Shown here in pieces: positions 1 to 5,920 of a DNA stretch of 7,379 nt. A model generated the notes under the pieces. That model ran no database searches. It was not told where the DNA came from and worked only from the letters and a program-made list of their open reading frames with translations. The stretch comes from Thermoplasmata archaeon (GTDB taxonomy: Archaea; Thermoplasmatota; Thermoplasmata; Thermoplasmatales; Thermoplasmataceae). Numbering within the stretch: position 1 is the first letter of the stretch; each line of letters begins with the position of its first letter. The stretch lies in the NCBI GenBank assembly GCA_021826835.1, contig JAKAYH010000105.1, forward strand, positions 1 to 7,379. Direction: 5' to 3'. A program made the position numbers and the translations under genes.

Positions 1-83
1 TTGGCATCTCCACATCATCCATATCTGACGTGCTCAGGCGCGGAACTAAGAAGATAATAAAGGCATTCCTGGAGAACAGGTAA
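1..83 (+). CDS. C-terminal end of a probable HTH_10 (bat-type) transcriptional regulator, cut by the window edge
   Basis: Reading from base 3, an open frame of 26 codons ends at TAA (81-83). It reads GISTSSISDVLRRG and then a basic-amphipathic tail KKIIKAFLENR. The pattern G-I-S-x-S-S-I-S-x-x-L-R-R followed by KKII matches what I know of the recognition helix and final helix of bat-type HTH_10 (PF04967) domains, which lie at the extreme C-terminus of archaeal regulators, as here. The DNA-binding end is therefore visible, but any sensor domain would be left of the window. The gene is followed by transposon debris rather than by an operon partner, so its target cannot be inferred. Alternatives are another helix-turn-helix protein or a transposase/resolvase end. 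The family call is from pattern recognition on few residues. Confidence 0.5.
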   Translation, partial: GISTSSISDVLRRGTKKIIKAFLENR

Positions 84-86
84 TCA

Positions 87-98
87 TTGGATATCCAA
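87..98. repeat. 12-bp perfect palindrome just after the regulator stop codon
   Basis: TTGGATATCCAA is its own reverse complement and starts three bases after the TAA of the upstream gene. No flanking bases extend the symmetry. It could be a protein-binding site, a remnant of an insertion junction, or chance; nothing else in the sequence decides this. Confidence 0.35.
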
Positions 99-132
99 AC
101 ATAGGTAGCTGTCGTTAGCAATTTATGGTCTC

Positions 133-152
133 ATACCCCTTCTTTCGGGTAT
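133..152 (+). other. Weak 6-bp stem with a pyrimidine-rich loop
   Basis: ATACCC (133-138) pairs with GGGTAT (147-152) across an eight-base loop, CTTCTTTC. It lies about 50 bases after the stop of the regulator fragment. No clear U-tract follows, so a role as transcript end is only a possibility. Confidence 0.25.
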
Positions 153-227
153 TTACATAAGGCAGACTCTCTGCATATCTGACAAAATGATTTCCATACG
201 TTTACTGGATTGTGTACGATCATAAAA

Positions 228-259
228 TTGAGTTTCGCTCATGCCTGAGCGAAACTCAA
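228..259. repeat. Perfect inverted repeat, 14-bp arms and 4-base loop, at the broken end of a transposase
   Basis: TTGAGTTTCGCTCA (228-241) is followed by TGCC and then by its exact reverse complement TGAGCGAAACTCAA (246-259). The right arm is also the first stretch of the truncated transposase frame, and the in-frame TGA that closes that frame upstream (246-248) is the start of the arm. The hairpin therefore sits exactly on the truncation point. A fold-back duplication during deletion or inversion, a subterminal or recognition hairpin of an insertion sequence, or a terminator-like stem are all possible. No other copy is visible in the window. Confidence 0.8.
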
Positions 260-530
260 GTTCTACACCAATGCCGGCGTAACCGAAGACAATGTCAGGA
301 ACCTCGCAGAGACATACAGGGAAAGATGGGGCATCGAAAACGGATACTTGGAAAAGTCGGATACGAAAGAGAAGACACATTTCCCTGAGATGGGAATAAG
401 GTATTTCCTGTTCCTCCTCTCGGTGCTGCTTTACAATATGTGGATGCTCATCAACCTCCTCAGGAAACTATCCGATGCCGGATGGATCACGCTCATGGAC
501 TTCATAATAGCCATGAGAAGGGGAAGGTAG
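249..530 (+). pseudogene. C-terminal remnant of an IS4-like DDE transposase
   Basis: The frame is open from just after TGA 246-248 to TAG 528-530, about 93 codons. It contains FYTNAGVTEDNV, then TYRERWGIENGY at 312-347, then the hydrophobic run YFLFLLSVLLYNMW and a basic end, AMRRGR. The Y-x2-R-x3-E spacing (Tyr 315-317, Arg 324-326, Glu 336-338) fits the signature around the last catalytic Glu of IS4-type DDE transposases, and a Lys follows close to the expected distance. FYTN, RWxIE and the helical LLYNMW segment are typical of this C-terminal region. The N-terminal two thirds, with both catalytic Asp residues, are missing, so it cannot be active. The break coincides with the 228-259 hairpin. 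The IS family name is my assignment from these motifs and could be a related ISH-type element. Confidence 0.8.
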
Positions 531-800
531 CACAGTATTATGAACGATCATGGATGATTCGGGACTGGCAAAGACTGGTGGAACTCGGGAATCTCGGGTA
601 TTGAAATAGCTGCAGCTATACGGCTGAAACTGATTTCCTAGGATCATCCGGCAGTAATATGGCAATTCATGTCACCCGGCGCACTACAGCCATGACGATT
701 CCTGTATCATGCCAGGACGGGATAAGGATGTTTCACGTCAAAACGCTGTATTGCATTACCGGCTTTTGACACATGCGGAGAGTCTGGAGTTACCAGTTAG
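531..800. other. Gene-free stretch between transposase remnant and dpp promoter
   Basis: I see no recognisable gene here. The plus strand has only short frames, for example one from ATG 659 to TGA 766. A minus-strand frame over 468-665 is rich in Pro, Ser and Arg, resembles no family I know and partly lies antisense to the transposase. Base composition resembles the transposon flank rather than the operon. The stretch is most likely the downstream end of the insertion element plus decayed DNA. The only clear internal structure is the palindrome at 606-619. A substrate-binding protein gene would often sit just upstream of dppB, but no trace of one is readable. Confidence 0.6.
606..619. repeat. 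14-bp perfect palindrome
   Basis: ATAGCTGCAGCTAT is its own reverse complement; the next bases outward (A and A) break the symmetry. It lies about 75 bases after the transposase remnant and 220 bases before dppB. This is too far upstream to be an ordinary operator overlapping the promoter. It could be part of an element end or chance. Confidence 0.4.
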
Positions 801-815
801 AATTAAATATGATAT
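801..815 (+). promoter_or_regulatory. Candidate TATA-like promoter of the dpp operon
   Basis: The AT-rich block AATTAAATATGATAT, with TTAAATA at 803-809, lies about 34 bases before the dppB ATG. Archaeal TATA boxes are centred about 25-27 bases before the transcript start, so transcription would begin around 831-834 and leave a leader of only a few bases. A second AT-rich run, TTTTGATATAAGG, lies closer to the ATG and could be an alternative box. Its AAGG (824-827) could also act as a weak, distant ribosome-binding site. The position fits a promoter that belongs to the operon rather than read-through from the insertion element. Confidence 0.5.
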
Positions 816-839
816 TTTGATATAAGGAACTGTTCTAAC

Positions 840-1943
840 ATGGAGTTGCGTTATTTTATTATAAGAAGAATGCTGTTACTTATACCAACTTTGGCGGGAT
901 TGCTTATCCTTGTATTTGCACTCTTCATGTCTCTTCCCCATTCCCTTCTTGAGTTAAGTCTATTCCCAGGTATCCCTAGAAATGCCTCATTAGAAGAGAT
1001 AGAGGGAGCAAAGATTTTGGGGCTATCGTATACTGTTAATGGAGTGTATCACCCAGGATTACCTCTTCCACTTCAATTCGGTAAATACGTTATTAGGTTA
1101 TTACAGGGTAACTGGGGATATATGACTGTTCCAATTTATCAGGGTTCGGTAATAGGAGCTATTTCTATTTTTTTCCCAAATACCGCTCAACTTGTTATCC
1201 TCGCTAGTATAATCGCAATAGTGATTTCAATTCCGCTGGGCACGTTCATCGGTGCAAGGCCAAACACTATAGCCGATCACGCGGGTAGGATTTTTACTTT
1301 TATAGGCTACGCAATTCCGGCATTTGTCCTAGGAACTTTTCTTTTAGCGATATTCTCCAAGGGTGGTATAATCCCAATTTTTCCATCAGCAAATGCTTTT
1401 TCGGCTAGCTCAATTCCTAATCCTCCACCATCATGGATGCTTTCGTCTGGAGACGTTTTTATTACTAGTCCTACCCATATAGTTTTGGTAGATTCCATTC
1501 TCCATGGAGATCTGGAACTGGCAGGAAATACATTGATGCATACGATTCTCCCAGTATTGACATTAACGTACGGGTTGTTAGCCGGAATAATGAGGTTTAT
1601 AAGAGCGGGGATGGTGGATTCATCAAGACAGGAATATGTCAAGACGGCAAGATCTGAAGGTGTTCCAGAAAAGATTGTAATTCGTGAACATATTAGGAAA
1701 AACGCCTTGATTCCTACCATAACTGTCATGGGTTTAATAGTAGCTAGCCTCTTGGGTGGCGTTGTTGTAGTTGAGGAAGTCTTTAGTTATCCTGGAATGG
1801 GTCTCTTAACCGTACAAGCTGCAGTGCAAACTCAGGTTTATGGTGTTCTAGGAACAACCCTTGTTTTTGGTTTGATTCTCGTGCTTGCAAACTTAATAGT
1901 AGACGTGGTATATGCACTGATAGACCCCAGAATAAGATATTAA
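840..1943 (+). CDS. dppB: Dipeptide/oligopeptide ABC transporter permease DppB/OppB
   Basis: This 367-residue protein is one of two membrane subunits that form the translocation path of a peptide importer. The N-terminus (FIIRRMLLLIPTLAGLL) is the classic DppB/OppB start, with the first membrane helix at about 10-32. A long outside loop (about 33-110) follows, and further helices lie near 113-137, 150-172, 235-255, 295-312 and 335-360. The cytoplasmic EAA loop that docks onto the ATPases is at about 265-292 (EYVKTARSEGV, with Gly274), followed by EEVFSYPGMG (312-321). The protein ends in the family's typical DPRIRY. Length is slightly above the usual 310-340, with extra residues in the outer loops (about 175-230). 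ATG 840 is chosen because the first helix follows directly and the promoter sits just upstream. It is the first gene of the operon, and dppC follows after 17 bases. The exact substrate (dipeptide, oligopeptide or another small solute) cannot be read from the permease. Confidence 0.95.
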   Translation: MELRYFIIRRMLLLIPTLAGLLILVFALFMSLPHSLLELSLFPGIPRNASLEEIEGAKILGLSYTVNGVYHPGLPLPLQFGKYVIRLLQGNWGYMTVPIYQGSVIGAISIFFPNTAQLVILASIIAIVISIPLGTFIGARPNTIADHAGRIFTFIGYAIPAFVLGTFLLAIFSKGGIIPIFPSANAFSASSIPNPPPSWMLSSGDVFITSPTHIVLVDSILHGDLELAGNTLMHTILPVLTLTYGLLAGIMRFIRAGMVDSSRQEYVKTARSEGVPEKIVIREHIRKNALIPTITVMGLIVASLLGGVVVVEEVFSYPGMGLLTVQAAVQTQVYGVLGTTLVFGLILVLANLIVDVVYALIDPRIRY

Positions 1944-1947
1944 TTTG

Positions 1948-1956
1948 AAAGGTGGA
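1948..1956 (+). promoter_or_regulatory. Ribosome-binding site fixing the GTG start of dppC
   Basis: GAAAGGTGGA lies in the 17-base gap between dppB and dppC. Its AGGTG core complements the archaeal 16S rRNA 3' end, with about six bases to GTG 1961. This supports the GTG as the true start; no ATG lies nearby. Confidence 0.65.
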
Positions 1957-1960
1957 ATAA

Positions 1961-2902
1961 GTGGAAAATCCTAATATAGAAAAAGTGACTCGAGGAAAAA
2001 AGCATCCAAAACTAGAGGATTATAAGTATACCCTTAAACTTCTAGGAAAAAATAGGTTGGCTACGGCTGGAGGAATTATAGTTATGGCTTATTTTTTCAT
2101 TGCTATATTAGACTATGTCTATCCACAGTATCTGCAACCATATCTAAATTACATACTGACAGGGGGAAGCCAAGCCTTTTTTACGCCACTAGGGCCAGGA
2201 TTCTCACATGGTTGGGCATACATCTTTGGAGAAACAGAGTATAATATGCCAATATTTCCCTATATACTCGATGCTTTGAAGTTGGATCTAACATATACGG
2301 TATTTATTGTAGGAGTTGGTGCATTGATCGGGATAAGTGTGGGAACAATATCCGGATATTATGGTGGTTATCTGGATGAAGTTGTTATGAGGATAACGGA
2401 TATTTTTTTCTCGGTTCCTACTTTAGTGCTAGCCTTAGCGATAATATTCGCTCTTCAAGCTTCTTCTTTACTTGACATCGTATATGCACTAATTATAATA
2501 TGGTGGCCAACCTATGCGAGAATAACCAGAGGACAAGCATTATCCCTCAAATCTATGAAATATGTTGAAGCATCTACTGCATCAGGGTCTTCTGGGATAA
2601 GAAATGTTTTTGTGCATCTTATCCCGAATGTGTTATCGCCGGTAATGGTACAACTTTCTCTAGACCTAGGAGCTATTGTAGGCGTATTTGCAACCTTAGT
2701 TTTTATTGGGTTTATGCATCTTCCAAATCCCTACATACCAGAGCTTGGCAATATAATAGTAATAGGCGAAAATGAATTTACTAGCGTTGGAGCCTGGTGG
2801 GCTGTTCTATTTCCGGGAATATTTCTGTTTGTGTTTGTTATAGCGGTTAATCTTTTGGGAGATGGCCTGAGAGACGTTCTTGATCCGAAACTCAGGAGAT
2901 AG
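1961..2902 (+). CDS. dppC: Dipeptide/oligopeptide ABC transporter permease DppC/OppC
   Basis: This 313-residue protein is the second permease subunit and pairs with DppB. The cytoplasmic N-terminus, with YKYTLKLLGKNRLATAGG (21-38), matches the OppC N-terminal segment (PF12911) that precedes the first helix (about 33-53). A large outside loop (about 54-105) is followed by helices near 107-133, 148-167, 170-185, 228-252 and 278-299. The EAA loop lies at about 201-227 (YVEASTASGSSG, ending HLIPNVLSP). The C-terminus NLLGDGLRDVLDPKLRR is the hallmark ending of DppC/OppC. It starts at GTG with a good ribosome-binding site. Its stop codon overlaps the ribosome-binding site of dppD, so the two are translationally coupled. 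The EAA Ala-Ala pair is replaced by Ala-Ser-Thr-Ala, a mild variation. Confidence 0.95.
   Translation: MENPNIEKVTRGKKHPKLEDYKYTLKLLGKNRLATAGGIIVMAYFFIAILDYVYPQYLQPYLNYILTGGSQAFFTPLGPGFSHGWAYIFGETEYNMPIFPYILDALKLDLTYTVFIVGVGALIGISVGTISGYYGGYLDEVVMRITDIFFSVPTLVLALAIIFALQASSLLDIVYALIIIWWPTYARITRGQALSLKSMKYVEASTASGSSGIRNVFVHLIPNVLSPVMVQLSLDLGAIVGVFATLVFIGFMHLPNPYIPELGNIIVIGENEFTSVGAWWAVLFPGIFLFVFVIAVNLLGDGLRDVLDPKLRR
2894..2900 (+). promoter_or_regulatory. Ribosome-binding site of dppD inside the end of dppC
   Basis: AGGAGAT lies at the last codons of dppC and runs into its TAG stop (2900-2902), seven bases before ATG 2908. It decides the dppD start and couples the two genes. Confidence 0.7.
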
Positions 2903-2907
2903 ATATA

Positions 2908-4467
2908 ATGATCGTTAGTGAAAAAAACGTTGAAAAAATGGATGAGATTTCTTCTCTAAAAGTTGATGGGCTAGTTACGCAATTTTTCACTTCTGGCGGG
3001 ATAGTCAAAGCACTGGATAGCGTAAGTTTTTCTATTAAAAAGGGGGAAGTAATGGGACTAGTTGGAGAGAGCGGATGTGGAAAAAGTGTAACCGCAACCT
3101 CAGTTATGGACCTCATACCAGACCCTCCGGGCCGAATCATAAAGGGGAAAATAATAATTGACGGGTTTAACATTGTAGGTGATCTGGAAAAATTGGCAAA
3201 GATTAGAATAATCTCTGAAAAAAAAGTAATCATAAAGAGAAACAGAAGAATGATCAAAAGGCATAATTTCATATTATCCAAAATACGTGGCAGAACTATT
3301 TCTATGATATTTCAGGAGCCGTCACTTTCCTTAAATCCTGTTATGACTGTAGGAAAACAAATAATGGAACCTATTTTGTTGCACAACAGGATCGAAATTT
3401 CAAATTCGATCATACGAAGAGAGTCAATAAATAAGGAGCAAATAAAGACCTTTTGTACAGATTGCCTGAAGATCGAAGACCAAATGGAGAGAAGAAAATA
3501 CGTAAACAAGTGGACACAAATGTTCGGAGTCGCTGAATCTCAGGGCTCAATACTGGAGTTATTTAATTCTCAAGCTTCTTTACAGCAGATAGAAGATGAT
3601 CTCGAAGGGTTCTTATTTAGTGAAAGGGAGGGAACAGACCTCGACATTGTAGAAAAAGTGAGAGATTACTATGAGACGGGGGAAAAATTGTTTAAATTAC
3701 ATACCGAATTATTATCTGCAGAGGAAGGCAAAGATTCCGAAATGGTAGAAAAGATACTAGACAGCATCAAAATTTTGAAAAGAGATTCAAACAAGAGACT
3801 TTTTGGATTTAAAGTAAAGTACAAGCTACTTAGAAGACGTATAGACATGCCTTATGAAAAGGAAGCGAGACGCAGGGCACTGGAATTGCTGAAATTAGTT
3901 AATATTGCTGGTGCTGAAAGAGTCATAGACTCCTATCCGCATGAACTGAGCGGAGGAATGCAACAGAGGGTTATGATTGCTATGGCTCTCTCATCGAATC
4001 CAAAAATACTGATCGCAGATGAACCTACAACGGCGCTCGATGTGACAACACAAGCTCAAATACTAGAACTTATTAAGGATTTGAAGGCGGTAACGGGAAC
4101 TTCTATACTATTTATTACACATGATCTGGGGGTCGTTGCTGAAATGTGTGATAAAATAGGTATTATGTATGCAGGTAACTTGGTCGAGGAGGCTCCGGTT
4201 AACGATATCTTCTATAACCCCAAACATCCCTACACCATTGGACTGTTAAGGTCTATACCTCGCTCGGATATCAAACATAGCGATATTCTAGAGTCCATTC
4301 CCGGTTCCGTGCCTAATCTTATAATGCCGCCGAGCGGATGCAGGTTTCACCCTAGATGTGCATTCAAAATGGATATATGCGAAGCTAAAAAGCCCAAATT
4401 ACGAAGAATAAGCGATAACAACAATCAAAAAGTAGCGTGCTTCTTGTTCTCTAATGAGGTAGAGTAG
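2908..4467 (+). CDS. dppD: Peptide ABC transporter ATPase DppD/OppD with a very large internal insertion
   Basis: This 519-residue cytoplasmic ATPase binds ATP with DppF and drives uptake; DppD proteins are usually 320-340 residues. Visible motifs are Walker A GESGCGKS (53-60), Q-loop FQEP (135-138), signature LSGGM (347-351), Walker B ILIADEP (367-373) and H-loop THD (404-406), all intact. The C-terminal oligopeptide-transport domain has PPSGCRFHPRC and cysteines 478, 484, 491 and 511. In mycobacterial OppABCD a domain of this kind carries a [4Fe-4S] cluster. Two insertions explain the size: a Lys/Arg-rich stretch before the Q-loop (about 93-127), and about 150 residues between Q-loop and signature (about 163-315). 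The second is charged, mostly helical in character, and holds a CxxC pair (183, 186). The frame is continuous and codon use matches the neighbours, so I read the insertion as real and not as a fused or disrupted gene. dppF follows after one base. Confidence 0.93.
   Translation: MIVSEKNVEKMDEISSLKVDGLVTQFFTSGGIVKALDSVSFSIKKGEVMGLVGESGCGKSVTATSVMDLIPDPPGRIIKGKIIIDGFNIVGDLEKLAKIRIISEKKVIIKRNRRMIKRHNFILSKIRGRTISMIFQEPSLSLNPVMTVGKQIMEPILLHNRIEISNSIIRRESINKEQIKTFCTDCLKIEDQMERRKYVNKWTQMFGVAESQGSILELFNSQASLQQIEDDLEGFLFSEREGTDLDIVEKVRDYYETGEKLFKLHTELLSAEEGKDSEMVEKILDSIKILKRDSNKRLFGFKVKYKLLRRRIDMPYEKEARRRALELLKLVNIAGAERVIDSYPHELSGGMQQRVMIAMALSSNPKILIADEPTTALDVTTQAQILELIKDLKAVTGTSILFITHDLGVVAEMCDKIGIMYAGNLVEEAPVNDIFYNPKHPYTIGLLRSIPRSDIKHSDILESIPGSVPNLIMPPSGCRFHPRCAFKMDICEAKKPKLRRISDNNNQKVACFLFSNEVE
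4456..4460 (+). promoter_or_regulatory. Ribosome-binding site of dppF inside the end of dppD
   Basis: GAGGT lies within the final codons of dppD, eight bases before ATG 4469. It supports that start and translational coupling, with a single base between the dppD stop and the dppF start. Confidence 0.6.
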
Positions 4468-4468
4468 G

Positions 4469-5920
4469 ATGAGTAATGACGAGGTAGAAAGTAATATAAT
4501 AATGTATGTGTCTCACATTAAGAAGTATTTTGATGTTTCTTCTGGCCTTAGAAAATCTAAAGGTCAAGTTAAAGCTCTAGACGACGTATCCTTTTCATTA
4601 AGGGTGGGAGAGACAATTGGTATAGTCGGAGAGACGGGATGTGGCAAAACTACTCTTGGGAGAAGTGTTCTAAGACTCATTGAACCAACATCTGGAGATG
4701 TATACGTTGACCTTTCACCCGAGATTATGGAAAATATCATTAATCTTGAACGGAAGCTGACTGATATTAAGAATAAAGATAATATATCAGATGAAGAAAA
4801 AGGGAAGATAAATGCCATAATGAAAGAACTTGAACCACTAAGAAAGAAATACTCCCTTACAAAAATTTCCAAGAGAAAGATGAAGGAGTATAGGAAACTA
4901 ATGCAACCAGTTTTCCAGGATCCTTATAGTTCATTGGACCCAAGAATGTTAGTAAAGGATATAATAGCCGAGCCGATGAAACTATTGACTAACATGAGTA
5001 CCGACGAAATCTTCAAAAAAACCTTAGACATTATTCAGGAGATAGGACTTAGCGAAGATCATTTGTACAGATTCCCACACGAGTTCAGTGGCGGTCAACG
5101 ACAAAGAATAGGAATTGCCAGATCTCTGGTAATAAATCCAAAGGTGTTGATACTTGACGAACCAACATCTGCTCTGGATGTGTCAGTACAGGCCCAGGTT
5201 TTGAACTTAATGCGCAGCATACAACGGAAACGAAACATTAGCTTTGTGTTTATATCACACCATCTTAGTGTTATACGAATGATGGCAGACAAAGTTGCGG
5301 TAATGTATCTTGGAAAAACAGTTGAGCTAGCTGAAACGCATGCGCTTTTCACAAAGATGCTACATCCATATACTAAGGCACTTTTGTCAGCTATACCAAT
5401 ACCAGATCCAGGGATAAAAATCAATAGAATCATTCTCGAAGGCGAAATTCCAAGCCCCTCAAATCCGCCTAAGGGCTGCTATTTCCATCCTAGATGTCCA
5501 GTTGCAATGAGGAATTGTGGATGGTCTGCTGCCGACCTGGGCCAGCCAATCTCAGATATGTTTGACCCATTCCGAAACCATGAAGTGAATGTACTTCCTA
5601 GAATAACTAGCATATTAACCGATAATAATAAAAATGAAATTGAGATAAATTTCGAATCACCTCTATCAGATAAAATCGAATCCTTGAAAATCATTAAAGA
5701 ACTAGTTCACAAAGAGAGTGGGTTAAAAGGAGGTGTCAAATTTTCTGCTATAGACAAAATCGAATCCTTGTCCAATGACAGGGTCAAGATAACTCTAATA
5801 GAATATGACACGCCAAAACTTAAGGAAGTGTCAAAGGATCATTTTGTTTCTTGCTTGATCTATGAGGAACCTAAAAGGTCAACAAAAGAAGAGATTCCTG
5901 ATGCCGAGATACCAACCTAA
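4469..5920 (+). CDS. dppF: Peptide ABC transporter ATPase DppF/OppF with helical and C-terminal insertions
   Basis: This 483-residue protein is the second nucleotide-binding subunit and would form a heterodimer with DppD under the DppB/DppC pore. Motifs are Walker A GETGCGKTT (54-62), Q-loop FQDP (149-152), signature FSGGQ (206-210, with Phe for the usual Leu), Walker B VLILDEP (226-232) and H-loop SHH (263-265). The spacing from Q-loop to signature is normal. Walker A to Q-loop is stretched to about 95 residues by a charged, probably coiled-coil segment (about 84-140). The C-terminal domain has PPKGCYFHPRC with Cys337, Cys343 and Cys350. The fourth cysteine appears to be Cys462 in DHFVSCLIYEEP, about 110 residues later, where the family normally has it within 20-25. 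The intervening segment (about 351-455) begins GWSAADL. The protein ends in an acidic tail. The next gene overlaps its 3' end. Confidence 0.93.
   Translation: MSNDEVESNIIMYVSHIKKYFDVSSGLRKSKGQVKALDDVSFSLRVGETIGIVGETGCGKTTLGRSVLRLIEPTSGDVYVDLSPEIMENIINLERKLTDIKNKDNISDEEKGKINAIMKELEPLRKKYSLTKISKRKMKEYRKLMQPVFQDPYSSLDPRMLVKDIIAEPMKLLTNMSTDEIFKKTLDIIQEIGLSEDHLYRFPHEFSGGQRQRIGIARSLVINPKVLILDEPTSALDVSVQAQVLNLMRSIQRKRNISFVFISHHLSVIRMMADKVAVMYLGKTVELAETHALFTKMLHPYTKALLSAIPIPDPGIKINRIILEGEIPSPSNPPKGCYFHPRCPVAMRNCGWSAADLGQPISDMFDPFRNHEVNVLPRITSILTDNNKNEIEINFESPLSDKIESLKIIKELVHKESGLKGGVKFSAIDKIESLSNDRVKITLIEYDTPKLKEVSKDHFVSCLIYEEPKRSTKEEIPDAEIPT

Noticed and set aside
20..183. 10-base direct repeat CATATCTGAC at 20-29 and 174-183
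   Set aside because: It is short, imperfect at its edges, and its first copy lies inside codons of the regulator end; most likely chance.
153..380. 75-codon minus-strand frame over the hairpin and transposase remnant
   Set aside because: It runs antisense to the readable transposase end, crosses the hairpin and has no recognisable motif.
468..665. 65-codon minus-strand frame after the transposase remnant
   Set aside because: It is rich in Pro, Ser and Arg with no family pattern or start signal, and overlaps the transposase end in antisense. I treat it as chance.
1307..1729. 140-codon open frame on the minus strand inside dppB
   Set aside because: It is antisense to a gene with unmistakable DppB motifs, and its translation resembles no protein family. 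The same applies to the minus-strand frames inside dppC/dppD (2892-3281, 3312-3509) and dppF (4564-4872, 5095-5433, 5479-5694).
5862..5900. Earlier ATG for the small membrane protein
   Set aside because: It is possible but less likely: it adds 13 basic residues deep inside dppF and has no ribosome-binding site. It is kept as an alternative in the gene entry.
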